Part shown: piece after piece, positions 17,925-23,862 of the stretch | How positions within the stretch are numbered: the first letter of the stretch is position 1 | How the letters are laid out: every line of letters starts with the position of its first letter | Virus record (IMG/VR): IMGVR_UViG_3300042881_003136 | Location: 1-40,246 of that record | From: a virus | DNA length: 40,246 bases | Reading direction: 5' to 3' (one strand) | Notes under the pieces: generated by a model | Database searches by the model: none | Told to the model about the DNA's origin: nothing | Seen by the model: only the letters and a program-made list of their open reading frames with translations | Position numbers and translations under genes: made by a program

Positions 17925-18176
17925 TTACTTGGCCGCCTTTTTCTTTGAAGGCTTTTTAACAGACTTAAGAGCTTCCTCAACATCTGATGTTGCTGGCAAT
18001 CTTCCAAAAGCTTTGTCATTTGGATTGATTGCACGTAATGCAACTGGGATTAGGGCAGCTAGTAAAGCCTTAGATAGATCTGCAGGATCTGTTACACCAG
18101 CCATGTATAGAGCTGTTGCTGCTCCAATTACGGAACGTCCGTATGAAGCTAATGCATTTTTAATTTGTTCTGACAT
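17925..18176 (-). CDS. Putative holin
   Basis: 83 aa. Two hydrophobic stretches (GRSVIGAATALYMAGV and LSKALLAALIPVALRAI) separated by a short DPADL turn, then a Lys-rich C-terminus (KKPSKKKAAK) expected to face the cytoplasm. Size, topology and position directly upstream of the endolysin are those of a holin, which forms the membrane lesion releasing the endolysin. An AAGGAAAA site precedes the ATG. Its 5' leader is long and strongly structured (see 18276-18323). Confidence 0.75.
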   Translation of the reverse strand: MSEQIKNALASYGRSVIGAATALYMAGVTDPADLSKALLAALIPVALRAINPNDKAFGRLPATSDVEEALKSVKKPSKKKAAK

Positions 18177-18275
18177 GTATGTTTTCCTTTTCTAATATCT
18201 TTAGATATTATTAATATTTATTAAATTATTAAGATAATAAATGAGCCGTTTACATGGACAATGCTCAGGTCCCTT

Positions 18276-18323
18276 ATGCTTTTCACCATAGCCTAAAAGG
18301 CTTTAGGTCCGAATAGAAAAGCA
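18276..18323 (-). ncRNA. Structured 5' leader of the holin mRNA (candidate regulatory RNA)
   Basis: On the minus strand TGCTTTTC (18323-18316) pairs perfectly with GAAAAGCA (18284-18277). Inside lies a second hairpin, CCTAAA (minus 18307-18302) / TTTAGG (18297-18292). A further GAGC...GCTC pairing follows downstream (18243-18267). The promoter directly upstream places this fold at the very start of a leader of about 145 bases. No known riboswitch class was recognised. Confidence 0.5.
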
Positions 18324-18325
18324 CA

Positions 18326-18360
18326 ATTATATTATAGCCTATTTAACTTTTATTTGTCTA
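18326..18360 (-). promoter_or_regulatory. Promoter for holin-endolysin
   Basis: Minus strand TAGACA (18360-18355), 18 bases, TATAAT (18336-18331), with a second overlapping TATAAT at 18331-18326. It overlaps the 3' end of the hsp20 gene. Confidence 0.6.
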
Positions 18361-18761
18361 GGCTTCTTTTCCTCTGGAAGGATACGCTCAATTTCAATTT
18401 TAAGCATCCCGTCCTTGAGTTCAGCAGCTTTTACTTCCATATATTCACCAAGGGCCCACTCACGGGTAAATTTACGGGCAGCGATACCACGGTGGATAAA
18501 CTTCGAATCGTTATCCTCCGCCTTTGTCTCTCCCTTTACGATGAGTTTTCCATCAGATACAGAAATATCAATATCTGTCTTGGTAAATCCAGCCAAAGCA
18601 AGCTCTACGACAAAGCTGTCGTCGTCTACTTTGATTAGATTATATGGTGGGTAATTTGTTGCTGTAGATACATTCTGGACATGATTCCAGGTATCTAGGG
18701 CTCTATCGAACCCAATGAAAAATGGGTCTTTAAAAAGATCCCATGTGTAAGTTGTAACCAT
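18339..18761 (-). CDS. Hsp20 / alpha-crystallin small heat-shock protein
   Basis: 140 aa. The alpha-crystallin domain spans about 40-130: NLIKVDDDSFVVELALAGF, then SVSDGKLIVKGETK, FIHRGIAARKFTREWAL, and ELKDGMLKIEIERILPEE. The C-terminal IKV is the IxI/V motif that docks between subunits. It is an ATP-independent holdase; phage-encoded copies are known from T4-like cyanophages and may help virion assembly or protect host proteins. AAGGAGC precedes the ATG, and a TATAAT-type promoter is 60 bases upstream. Confidence 0.93.
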   Translation of the reverse strand: MVTTYTWDLFKDPFFIGFDRALDTWNHVQNVSTATNYPPYNLIKVDDDSFVVELALAGFTKTDIDISVSDGKLIVKGETKAEDNDSKFIHRGIAARKFTREWALGEYMEVKAAELKDGMLKIEIERILPEEKKPRQIKVK

Positions 18762-18818
18762 TTTTTGCTCCTTTTAAGCGAGTTAATTTAGCACCCCCCG
18801 AAGCGAGGTACTATTAAT

Positions 18819-18848
18819 ATTATATCAAATATTTTTTAAATATGTCCA
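18819..18848 (-). promoter_or_regulatory. Promoter for hsp20
   Basis: Minus strand TGGACA (18848-18843), 18 bases, TATAAT (18824-18819). The leader of about 50 bases has a short hairpin, ACCTC/GGGGT, ahead of the AAAAGGAGC site. No heat-shock CIRCE element is seen. Confidence 0.65.
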
Positions 18849-18901
18849 TATAGACGGGAGTGAAGTGCGCCGAAAAATAGGGGTAAGAACACTTTTGCCT
18901 G

Positions 18902-18907
18902 TATAAT
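18902..18907 (+). promoter_or_regulatory. -10 element of leaderless gene 18914
   Basis: TATAAT with exactly 6 bases to the ATG at 18914. There is no clear -35. The geometry matches the other leaderless genes in this window. Confidence 0.55.
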
Positions 18908-18913
18908 TTAAGC

Positions 18914-19267
18914 ATGGAATTATACGACCAATTAACGCCTGTAGAAAAGGCCTATCATGACGCCCTACTTGGCGTAGTAGATAAATACGGACCATTTGAT
19001 AAAGGTAGCGGCAGTGTTTGGGTCGGATATGAAGATGGCGAAGATAATGAAAATTCAGCTATTGGAGTAAAGTGCGGAAACTGCTCATTTCATGTAGAGC
19101 TTTCTGGAACTACTGAGCTAGGATGTAAGATACTATCATTTAATGTAGAAGAGAATGGATTATGTAGATTAGCTGCTATTCCAGATGGATTAGTGAACGC
19201 CGAATCAGATGATATGGATGATATGGAAAATATGAATAAATTTTGGAATGGGGCATTTAGTAAATAA
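18914..19267 (+). CDS. Cys-rich conserved phage protein
   Basis: 117 aa. MELYDQLTPVEKAYHDALLG begins a helical N-terminus, and GSVWVGYEDGEDNENSAIGV follows. The core has four cysteines as VKCGNCSFH, then LGCKIL and GLCRLAAIPDG, a spacing suited to one metal ion or Fe-S centre. Related Cys-rich proteins occur next to phage structural or protease genes, but the function is not known. It is leaderless and its stop overlaps the start of the nuclease gene (TAATG). Confidence 0.7.
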   Translation: MELYDQLTPVEKAYHDALLGVVDKYGPFDKGSGSVWVGYEDGEDNENSAIGVKCGNCSFHVELSGTTELGCKILSFNVEENGLCRLAAIPDGLVNAESDDMDDMENMNKFWNGAFSK

Positions 19268-19647
19268 TGTATACATACTACACTAAGGTAAGTAATATAG
19301 TAGATGGAGATACAGTAGATGTATTTGTTGATTTGGGATTTAAGGTATGGCGTCAAGAACGTATGCGTTTAGTAGGTATTGATACCGCCGAGAAAAATAC
19401 ACCATATGGTAAGGCTACTAAAGAGTACCTTACTAAGCTATTAGTTGATAAGACTGTAAAGCTTGAGGTGTTTAAACCTGATAAATATGGTAGATACCTA
19501 GCAAAGATTTATATTAATTCCGAGAAATCGATCAACGACCAAATGGTAGAAAAAGGTATGGCTAAAGGCTATATGGGTGATTCTAAAGTTGGTCTATGGA
19601 CTGAAGCTGAATTAGCCAGAACTACTGTAGATATAGTATTAGAGTAA
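19267..19647 (+). CDS. Staphylococcal-nuclease-like (thermonuclease) protein
   Basis: 126 aa OB-fold nuclease. Motifs: VDGDTVDVFVDLG (metal-binding Asp), RLVGIDTAEKNTPYGKAT (catalytic Arg34, Asp39 and Glu42), and KYGRYLAKIYI (second catalytic Arg). No signal peptide, so it acts in the infected cell, cutting DNA or RNA with calcium. A role in host DNA breakdown or nucleotide recycling would fit the phage-encoded nucleotide reductase. It is coupled to the upstream gene and ends 4 bases before a convergent gene. Confidence 0.88.
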   Translation: MYTYYTKVSNIVDGDTVDVFVDLGFKVWRQERMRLVGIDTAEKNTPYGKATKEYLTKLLVDKTVKLEVFKPDKYGRYLAKIYINSEKSINDQMVEKGMAKGYMGDSKVGLWTEAELARTTVDIVLE

Positions 19648-19651
19648 TATA

Positions 19652-19795
19652 CTAGGAGTTAGGATCATAACTCTCTAGGGCAAGAAGGATCTCTTCTGCC
19701 ATCCCGTCGAAATTCAATTTTTGCTCTGAAGTGATATATTGACCTGATTGAATCATCTTTTGAATTACAGATGATAGATATTGTTTTTTAGACAT
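19652..19795 (-). CDS. Small hypothetical protein
   Basis: 47 aa, starts MSKKQYLSSVIQKMIQSGQY with GGGAGGT 5 bases upstream. It is predicted helical. The palindrome CCTAAATTTTAGG (19805-19817) sits directly against the ribosome-binding site and could restrict ribosome access. No family is recognised. Confidence 0.6.
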   Translation of the reverse strand: MSKKQYLSSVIQKMIQSGQYITSEQKLNFDGMAEEILLALESYDPNS

Positions 19796-19827
19796 AATTA
19801 CCTCCCTAAATTTTAGGTTAGTAATCT

Positions 19828-19856
19828 ATTATAAGATAAATAGACATATTTTACAA
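19828..19856 (-). promoter_or_regulatory. Promoter for 19652-19795
   Basis: Minus strand TTGTAA (19856-19851), 17 bases, TATAAT (19833-19828), upstream of the GGGAGGT site. Confidence 0.6.
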
Positions 19857-19886
19857 ATATAGCAATATGCCCTGTTTATTTATATA

Positions 19887-20132
19887 CTATGATATACGCT
19901 TAGTAGCTATATAAAGTGAAATACATACTGCAGACATTGCTAACATTGGTATTAAGCTAGAAAGATTATTGATCAAGCTATAGTGACCGTTATAGAATCT
20001 CCAGGCATACTCATGAATTGAAGTTACAGTAAATAGTGTTGATATATGAAGATGGAAAGATAATATTTTTGACAATACGCTAGCGCTACCGCCAGTTATA
20101 ATTGTTGGTTTATCTAATATGTTTAATGACAT
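19887..20132 (-). CDS. Small membrane protein
   Basis: 81 aa. A clear transmembrane helix near the C-terminus (LSSLIPMLAMSAVCISLYIA) ends in a positive tail, and a weaker hydrophobic segment lies at about 18-40. GAGGAGT overlaps the stop of the preceding gene, so the two are co-translated. The position within a cluster of membrane and secreted proteins suggests envelope modification or superinfection control, which is speculation. Confidence 0.6.
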   Translation of the reverse strand: MSLNILDKPTIITGGSASVLSKILSFHLHISTLFTVTSIHEYAWRFYNGHYSLINNLSSLIPMLAMSAVCISLYIATKRIS

Positions 20133-20134
20133 TT

Positions 20135-20281
20135 TTACTCCTCAAAAGATACTTGATTTTCGATCATTTCATCAGTTACAGAATTACATGAACAATTACA
20201 GCATTTTTCTTTAACCATTGAAATTGGATCGTAGCCTTTTGGGGTTTGTCTGGCCCATGAATCTGGGTAATTATTTTCCAT
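20135..20281 (-). CDS. Small Cys-rich protein
   Basis: 48 aa with the motif KEKCCNCSCN in the middle and an acidic C-terminus (MIENQVSFEE). The cysteine cluster could bind zinc or iron-sulfur. TAGAAT lies 5 bases before the ATG (20287-20292), so it may be leaderless. No family is recognised. Confidence 0.55.
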   Translation of the reverse strand: MENNYPDSWARQTPKGYDPISMVKEKCCNCSCNSVTDEMIENQVSFEE

Positions 20282-20292
20282 ACCCAATTCTA

Positions 20293-20754
20293 TCATGGAA
20301 ATTTTATATTGCCATTGTCGGCAAAGACAAGAGCTAGTGAGTCTCCTGGATTTAAAGATAGTTCATTAACTCCTACTTGAGCCCAAGCATATTTACCATT
20401 GAGGTCAAACGGGTTAGGGATAGGTTGTTTTCTTTTTTCTAGAATAGCCCAGTATGCTTTCTCTGAAGGCATCTCCTGACATGACTCATCTTTATAGGCA
20501 GGCAATCCATTTAGACGACATACTACAGCATCGCCATACTTAACTGTTCCCTCTACCTTAAAGCCATTATTCTTTAGGAAGTCTAGAGCTTTTACCTCAT
20601 CACTCCAAGGAATACACTTATCAATTGTTGGCTCTCCCAAAACGCTATAGTCTACATATAGACCTATGCAATCTTTACTTGGATCTGTTGCTACGGATAT
20701 TACTCCACCAACACCTAATAAAATTAAAATTGATAATAATACTCTAGATAACAT
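20293..20754 (-). CDS. Secreted protein resembling the DUF4430/transcobalamin-like domain
   Basis: 153 aa. Residues 1-22 are a Sec signal peptide (MLSRVLLSILILLGVGGVIS). The mature part runs from a beta strand (IGLYVDYSVLG) through LKNNGFKVEGTVKYGDAVVC, RLNGLPAYKDESC and KAYWAILEKR to KYAWAQVGVNELSLNPGDSL. This order (strand, YG/INGxP..C, AYW, G-x-G near the end) is how I recognise DUF4430, a domain related to the C-terminal half of transcobalamin and found on actinobacterial surfaces. Four cysteines could form disulfides. It would act outside the membrane, and corrinoid binding is only suggested by the family. GGAGAG precedes the ATG. Confidence 0.55.
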   Translation of the reverse strand: MLSRVLLSILILLGVGGVISVATDPSKDCIGLYVDYSVLGEPTIDKCIPWSDEVKALDFLKNNGFKVEGTVKYGDAVVCRLNGLPAYKDESCQEMPSEKAYWAILEKRKQPIPNPFDLNGKYAWAQVGVNELSLNPGDSLALVFADNGNIKFP

Positions 20755-20827
20755 TTACTCTCCTCTTATAGTAATAATAATATACAGAAAGCTGTATATA
20801 ATAATGCTACCATAATTATTAGGTTTT

Positions 20828-20989
20828 TCATAGGGTAGGCTTGGGAAAGTGAATTTCGAAACAGGACTGACAATATTTTATTAATATACCTTTAGAGTCT
20901 AACTTTGAGGTATAGGCATACTTATCACAATAATTACATATCGGCGGGGTGAAATCTAGTGAGTTCTCGAGATTCTCCAATATAGCCAT
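20828..20989 (-). CDS. Small zinc-ribbon protein
   Basis: 53 aa from the ATG at 20989, which has GGGAG 4 bases upstream. Two CxxC knuckles (PPICNYCDKYAY and IKYCQSCFEIHF) form a probable zinc ribbon. It is the first minus-strand gene left of the divergent control region, so it may be an early regulator or an adaptor to a host protein. Its partner is unknown. Confidence 0.65.
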   Translation of the reverse strand: MAILENLENSLDFTPPICNYCDKYAYTSKLDSKGILIKYCQSCFEIHFPKPTL

Positions 20990-21425
20990 AATACTCCCTA
21001 ATAAGATCAAAGGTTAATACGATACATACCTTGATATATCAATTATATCATATATGCCCTGTTTTTATATACCTATAATGTTAATAAAATTTTAAAATTT
21101 AGATACTATGTTACTGATGAGTAACTTATATTTGATATATATAATCATATATTCTTTATCTTTTCTATCTTGTATTCTATACTTATACTTGGGAATTAGA
21201 TTTTAGCAAAACCCCCCCTCCCCCCATGAATTAAATTCTCATGGTGAGAAGAGAGAAGCTTCACTAAACTCCCAAGAATTACTTGGTGTATTGAGTTCTA
21301 GTGTAAACCCCCAAAAACCTTTTCCTCAAGTATAACAGCAAGGTAAATTTTATGTCAACCCTTCTCGATCTAAAATACCCAAAATGTTAATAAATTTTTA
21401 TTTTGTATGATGCACTATTTTGAGC

Positions 21426-21441
21426 TCGAACACCTGTTCGA
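21426..21441. promoter_or_regulatory. LexA (SOS) box
   Basis: TCGAACACCTGTTCGA is a perfect palindrome outside its four central bases and matches the actinobacterial/Gram-positive LexA operator TCGAAC-N4-GTTCGA. It is the only full match I found in the window. It lies about 110 bases upstream of the first promoter of the small-gene region. Confidence 0.75.
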
Positions 21442-21498
21442 ATAGCGAGCACAGAGGATAGGGATAAAAGGGACATACTACTCAGTAGGGTCCCCCCA

Positions 21499-21514
21499 TG
21501 TGATGGACATCACA
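21499..21514. promoter_or_regulatory. CRP/GlxR-type box
   Basis: TGTGATGGACATCACA, a perfect TGTGA-N6-TCACA palindrome. Its centre is 62.5 bases upstream of the -10 of the promoter at 21552. Confidence 0.7.
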
Positions 21515-21551
21515 AAAATAATTTACCGACACGCCCGAAAAACACCCTAAA

Positions 21552-21574
21552 ATGTCAGTGGTCTATGTTAGGAT
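21552..21574 (+). promoter_or_regulatory. TGTC-class promoter for 21626
   Basis: ATGTCA, 11 bases ending TGT, TAGGAT. No -35 hexamer at 17 bases. The leader carries the hairpin TTAAGGA/TCCTTAA (21592-21608) before the AAAGGAG site. Confidence 0.75.
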
Positions 21575-21591
21575 ACTATGTATAAAGAAAG

Positions 21592-21608
21592 TTAAGGAAA
21601 GTCCTTAA
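21592..21608 (+). ncRNA. Leader stem-loop
   Basis: TTAAGGA-AAG-TCCTTAA, a 7-bp stem near the 5' end of the mRNA. The leader at 23164-23180 has a different but equally perfect 7-bp stem at the same place, so pairing rather than sequence is conserved. Confidence 0.65.
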
Positions 21609-21625
21609 ACTAGAAAGGAGTTCAG

Positions 21626-21820
21626 ATGAACTCAATTATCCTAGAGCCTAGCCACCCAATGGCTAGCAGTAATACAGGCGATAGCCGTATTTTCCGTAAT
21701 ACAGTAGGTAACTACATAAGCCGTAAGGCTTATCTAGAAATGCTATCTACTAGTAAGGGTTGCGTATCTCATAAATACCTTAGCCCTAATGAGTCTGCTT
21801 GGCTCATGAGTGTGAGATAA
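21626..21820 (+). CDS. Small hypothetical protein, first gene of the right early-type region
   Basis: 64 aa, MNSIILEPSHPMASSNTGDS at the start, with AAAGGAG upstream. It is basic and Ser/Asn-rich with SRKAYLEMLSTSKGCVSHKY in the middle. Its leader and first codons resemble those of the gene at 23198, showing a duplicated promoter-leader cassette. No function is recognised. Confidence 0.65.
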   Translation: MNSIILEPSHPMASSNTGDSRIFRNTVGNYISRKAYLEMLSTSKGCVSHKYLSPNESAWLMSVR

Positions 21821-21853
21821 CTCACACCCCACGCCCTGCGTGTCGGCTTGATA

Positions 21854-21876
21854 ATGTCGGTCAAGTCTGATAGTCT
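21854..21876 (+). promoter_or_regulatory. TGTC-class promoter for 21920 operon
   Basis: ATGTCG, 11 bases ending TGA, TAGTCT. It also has TTGATA at 21848-21853, 17 bases from the -10. Drives genes 21920 to 22538. Confidence 0.75.
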
Positions 21877-21919
21877 TACAGACAACAAAATGAAAGTTAT
21901 CTTAGAAAGGATAAACTAA

Positions 21920-22048
21920 ATGAATATCGAACAATATAAAGAAATGGTAGAGGCTCAGAGAGCCGAGAGCCTAAGAAACGCAATTCTTGCGCTAACAAAA
22001 GCGAACAACGCTTTAACTAATAATTTTAATGTAGAGGAGAATAACTAA
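21920..22048 (+). CDS. Small helical hypothetical protein
   Basis: 42 aa: starts MNIEQYKEMVEAQRAESLRN, predicted to be almost entirely helical, with AAAGG upstream. It heads a four-gene chain in which each gene touches the next. No family is recognised. Confidence 0.6.
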   Translation: MNIEQYKEMVEAQRAESLRNAILALTKANNALTNNFNVEENN

Positions 22049-22210
22049 ATGAAAATAACTTACTCAATTTGGCAAGGCTCATTACAGAAGGGCACACTAA
22101 CTTCTAATAGTATTAAAGATATAGTTAAGACTATAGACGAGTTAAACTCAGTTAATCCACCCGTTAAGTTTGAATACCTAGTCCATAAGATTGAACAGGT
22201 AAATAACTAA
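22049..22210 (+). CDS. Small hypothetical protein
   Basis: 53 aa, starts MKITYSIWQGSLQKGTLTSN. It begins immediately after the previous stop, with GAGGAGA in that gene's end as its ribosome-binding site, and shares one base with the next start (TAATG). Predicted alpha/beta. Function unknown. Confidence 0.6.
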   Translation: MKITYSIWQGSLQKGTLTSNSIKDIVKTIDELNSVNPPVKFEYLVHKIEQVNN

Positions 22211-22398
22211 TGAAATCAGGATATCAAGTTAGATTAGAAACTTACAGCGGTGAGGTAATGAATATCCACCTAATTAATAAAGAAGCCGTAAGGTTATTCA
22301 TAGAAGAATTACCTAATCGATTAAGTAAGGGAACTAAAGTCAGCTTCGCTTGCGATGTCTTGGCTATTGGTGGCTCTCTAATGGGGAGAAAAGAATAA
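22210..22398 (+). CDS. Small hypothetical protein, paralogue of 24423-24614
   Basis: 62 aa. The pattern T-x-SGEV followed by IN-x2-AV-x2-F, LP-x2-L and V-x-F-x-CD-L is shared with the 63-aa product at 24423. The two belong to a small paralogous family with four predicted strands and one helix. Both sit in the middle of similar small-gene operons. The role is unknown. Confidence 0.65.
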   Translation: MKSGYQVRLETYSGEVMNIHLINKEAVRLFIEELPNRLSKGTKVSFACDVLAIGGSLMGRKE

Positions 22399-22538
22399 TG
22401 AAATCTATAATCGCTTCCCTAGTAATCTGCTCGGCTATTGTGTCCCTCGATATTCTAACCGATCCAATTTACTCGAATTGTAAACAGACAATAGAAGGAC
22501 GCACCTGCGACCTTGTTGGATATAAGTGGAAGCCTTGA
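22398..22538 (+). CDS. Small secreted or membrane-anchored protein
   Basis: 46 aa from the ATG at 22398 (TAATG overlap, GGGAGA upstream). MKSIIASLVICSAIVSLDIL is a hydrophobic signal/anchor; the remaining 25 residues have two cysteines (NCKQTIEGRTCDLVGY) that could form a disulfide outside the cell. A superinfection-exclusion peptide would fit, without proof. Confidence 0.6.
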   Translation: MKSIIASLVICSAIVSLDILTDPIYSNCKQTIEGRTCDLVGYKWKP

Positions 22539-22541
22539 CAG

Positions 22542-22564
22542 TTGTCAGGGCTAACCGATAGAAT
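22542..22564 (+). promoter_or_regulatory. TGTC-class promoter for 22591
   Basis: TTGTCA, 11 bases, TAGAAT. It lacks the TGn extension but has TTGACA at 22535-22540 (N18), which overlaps the upstream gene's stop codon. TGACA-GT-TGTCA forms a palindrome here. Confidence 0.65.
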
Positions 22565-22590
22565 TAAACTACGAAAGGAAAACTAAACAA

Positions 22591-22761
22591 ATGGAAATAA
22601 CTATAGAAATAAATGAGTGGGGCTTAGGTCTTTACTCTCCTTGGGCTGGCTTCGATTTTACTTGGGGCTTTGCTATCACCACCGCAATTTTAATTTATGC
22701 GATTAGATATTTTAAAAAGTATCCAATCAAGACTCCTAGATTTTTAAGGAGAATTAAATAA
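22591..22761 (+). CDS. Small membrane protein
   Basis: 56 aa. One transmembrane helix (FDFTWGFAITTAILIYAIRY) is followed by a strongly basic tail (KKYPIKTPRFLRRIK), giving an N-out/C-in topology. AAAGGA precedes the ATG, and the stop is shared with the next start. It may act at the host membrane; function unknown. Confidence 0.6.
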   Translation: MEITIEINEWGLGLYSPWAGFDFTWGFAITTAILIYAIRYFKKYPIKTPRFLRRIK

Positions 22762-22952
22762 TGCCAATGACTAGAAAAGATTATCAGGAAACTGCTAAGA
22801 TTTTAAAACAATATGCCGATGAAATTCATCCCGCTATTTTTAATGATTTAGTAGATGAGTTTTCTGAAATGTTTGAAAAAGATAATCCGAGATTTGACCC
22901 AGAGCGATTTGAAAAAGCAACGGGCGCAAATAATTTAGAATTTAATTTTTAA
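22761..22952 (+). CDS. Conserved small phage protein (MPMTRKDY family)
   Basis: 63 aa. The start MPMTRKDYQETAKILKQYAD and the end KDNPRFDPERFEKATGA match a short helical protein seen in many phages of diverse hosts. The fold is probably two or three helices. Its job is not known. It is the last gene before the GC-rich inverted repeat at 22981. Confidence 0.75.
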   Translation: MPMTRKDYQETAKILKQYADEIHPAIFNDLVDEFSEMFEKDNPRFDPERFEKATGANNLEFNF

Positions 22953-22980
22953 TAAATTAAATTAACTCGTTAGGGTGTGG

Positions 22981-23020
22981 CGACACGCCCGAACGAGGCG
23001 CCCCGCAGTCGGGCGTGTCG
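22981..23020. repeat. GC-rich inverted repeat (operon boundary element)
   Basis: CGACACGCCCGA (22981-22992) pairs perfectly with TCGGGCGTGTCG (23009-23020); the 16-base loop contains GGCGCC. No T-run follows. Related elements occur at 23800, 24828, 25909, 26839 and 27769, each between operons. Confidence 0.75.
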
Positions 23021-23027
23021 ATTAAGA

Positions 23028-23043
23028 CGTGATTTTAATCACC
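23028..23043. promoter_or_regulatory. CRP/GlxR-like box (degenerate)
   Basis: CGTGATTTTAATCACC, one mismatch in each half from TGTGA-N6-TCACA; symmetrical. Confidence 0.45.
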
Positions 23044-23069
23044 TGGAAAATTTGAGCGTGAAAAATCCA

Positions 23070-23085
23070 TGTGAGGTTTATCACA
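23070..23085. promoter_or_regulatory. CRP/GlxR-type box
   Basis: TGTGAGGTTTATCACA, a perfect match to TGTGA-N6-TCACA. Centre 64.5 bases upstream of the -10 at 23142. Confidence 0.7.
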
Positions 23086-23124
23086 ATCCCAAATGTCCGT
23101 TTTGGTATGGTTACTGGTCAGTAA

Positions 23125-23147
23125 ATGTCAGTGGTAGGTGTTATACT
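23125..23147 (+). promoter_or_regulatory. TGTC-class promoter for 23198 operon
   Basis: ATGTCA, 11 bases ending TGT, TATACT. Followed by a leader nearly identical in layout to that of gene 21626, with a covarying stem-loop at 23164-23180. Confidence 0.78.
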
Positions 23148-23163
23148 TCTAGTATAAAGAAAG

Positions 23164-23180
23164 TTGAGAAAGGTTCTCAA
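23164..23180 (+). ncRNA. Leader stem-loop
   Basis: TTGAGAA-AGG-TTCTCAA, perfect 7-bp stem. Compared with 21592-21608 several paired positions change together, keeping the stem intact. Confidence 0.65.
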
Positions 23181-23197
23181 ACTAGAAAGGAATTCAA

Positions 23198-23377
23198 ATG
23201 AATTCAACAATAATCGAAGTGTGCAAGACACACGTTCCTAATAAATCTGCTATCTCCGAAGTAGGAGATGACCAGTTTACATTCTGCGAAGTTTGTGAAC
23301 AAAACATTGAGCGTTGGTATAACGATACTGACCCTGAGCGTCTACCTATGTGGACTTCATGGAAAGTAGGTAAGTAA
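23198..23377 (+). CDS. Small zinc-binding protein
   Basis: 59 aa. EVCKTH near the start and FCEVCEQN in the middle give a CxxH/CxxC set suited to one zinc ion. The C-terminus is Trp-rich (RLPMWTSWKVGK). AAAGGA precedes the ATG. It leads a four-gene chain with abutting starts and stops. Target unknown. Confidence 0.65.
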   Translation: MNSTIIEVCKTHVPNKSAISEVGDDQFTFCEVCEQNIERWYNDTDPERLPMWTSWKVGK

Positions 23378-23378
23378 T

Positions 23379-23513
23379 ATGAATACACTTATCTGCGCTT
23401 TCTGCGAAATGGTTTACACCAATGATGTAAAGTTTTGCGGTTTCTGTAATGAATATAAAGGTCTAATGACCATATCCGATTTTGATAAATACTATGGAAA
23501 GGTTTCTAACTAA
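23379..23513 (+). CDS. Small zinc-ribbon protein
   Basis: 44 aa: LICAFCEMVY and VKFCGFCNEYKG provide two CxxC knuckles, a minimal zinc ribbon. It starts one base after the previous stop, and its own stop shares a base with the next start. It may bind nucleic acid or protein; nothing more can be said. Confidence 0.65.
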   Translation: MNTLICAFCEMVYTNDVKFCGFCNEYKGLMTISDFDKYYGKVSN

Positions 23514-23674
23514 TGAATGACTATGAATTAAAAAATAATCTAATAAATCAAATTAAAGATTTAGCGGATAATAAATATACTAAAGAGTTTTCTAACTCTG
23601 CTCTATGGGGTTGTGCAACAGCATTGCTAACCACTGAACAATTAAAAATTATAAAATCGGTAATGGAGAAATAA
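23513..23674 (+). CDS. Small helical hypothetical protein
   Basis: 53 aa, starts MNDYELKNNLINQIKDLADN. Predicted two or three helices. Coupled at both ends by TAATG overlaps. No family is recognised. Confidence 0.6.
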   Translation: MNDYELKNNLINQIKDLADNKYTKEFSNSALWGCATALLTTEQLKIIKSVMEK

Positions 23675-23766
23675 TGAAAATAGAATTTGAAAAAGCAATT
23701 CAATTAGATCATTTAACTAAAGATGAATTGGAATTAGTAGAAAATATTTTAAAAGATTTTAAATAA
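23674..23766 (+). CDS. Micro-protein
   Basis: 30 aa: MKIEFEKAIQLDHLTKDELE and ten further residues, one amphipathic helical hairpin. The ribosome-binding site GGAGAA lies in the end of the upstream gene. Its place in a tight operon supports translation despite the size. Confidence 0.5.
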   Translation: MKIEFEKAIQLDHLTKDELELVENILKDFK

Positions 23767-23799
23767 ATAAAAAGCGTGTTAGCTTGACAAACGCAGAAA

Positions 23800-23830
23800 T
23801 GCGGGGCACCCCGCAGTCGGGCGTGTCGAT
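23800..23830. repeat. GC-rich inverted repeat (operon boundary element)
   Basis: TGCGGGGCACCCCGCA (23800-23815) is a 7-bp inverted repeat, followed by the sequence GTCGGGCGTGTCGATTAAG, also found at 23008. Confidence 0.7.
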
Positions 23831-23839
23831 TAAGTACGA

Positions 23840-23855
23840 TGTGATTAAGTTCACA
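23840..23855. promoter_or_regulatory. CRP/GlxR-type box (distal)
   Basis: TGTGATTAAGTTCACA, perfect TGTGA-N6-TCACA. It is 95.5 bases upstream of the -10 at 23943 and is paired with a second box at 23863. Confidence 0.65.
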
Positions 23856-23862
23856 GAATTTT

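Larger units (their letters stand above)
20990..21551. other. Divergent non-coding control region rich in inverted repeats
   Basis: About 560 bases without a credible gene, between the left minus-strand genes and the right plus-strand operons. It holds an AT-rich left part, a polypyrimidine C-run at 21212-21227 (G-run on the other strand), hairpins at 21225-21243 (CCATGA/TCATGG) and 21275-21289 (CCAAG/CTTGG), a wider inverted pair CTTGGGA/TCCCAAG, a LexA box and a CRP-type box. Candidate origin or lytic control locus. Confidence 0.6.

Noticed and set aside
18784-18840. RNA thermometer in the hsp20 leader
   Set aside because: Only a short GC hairpin is seen, and it does not clearly pair with the AAAAGGAGC ribosome-binding site.
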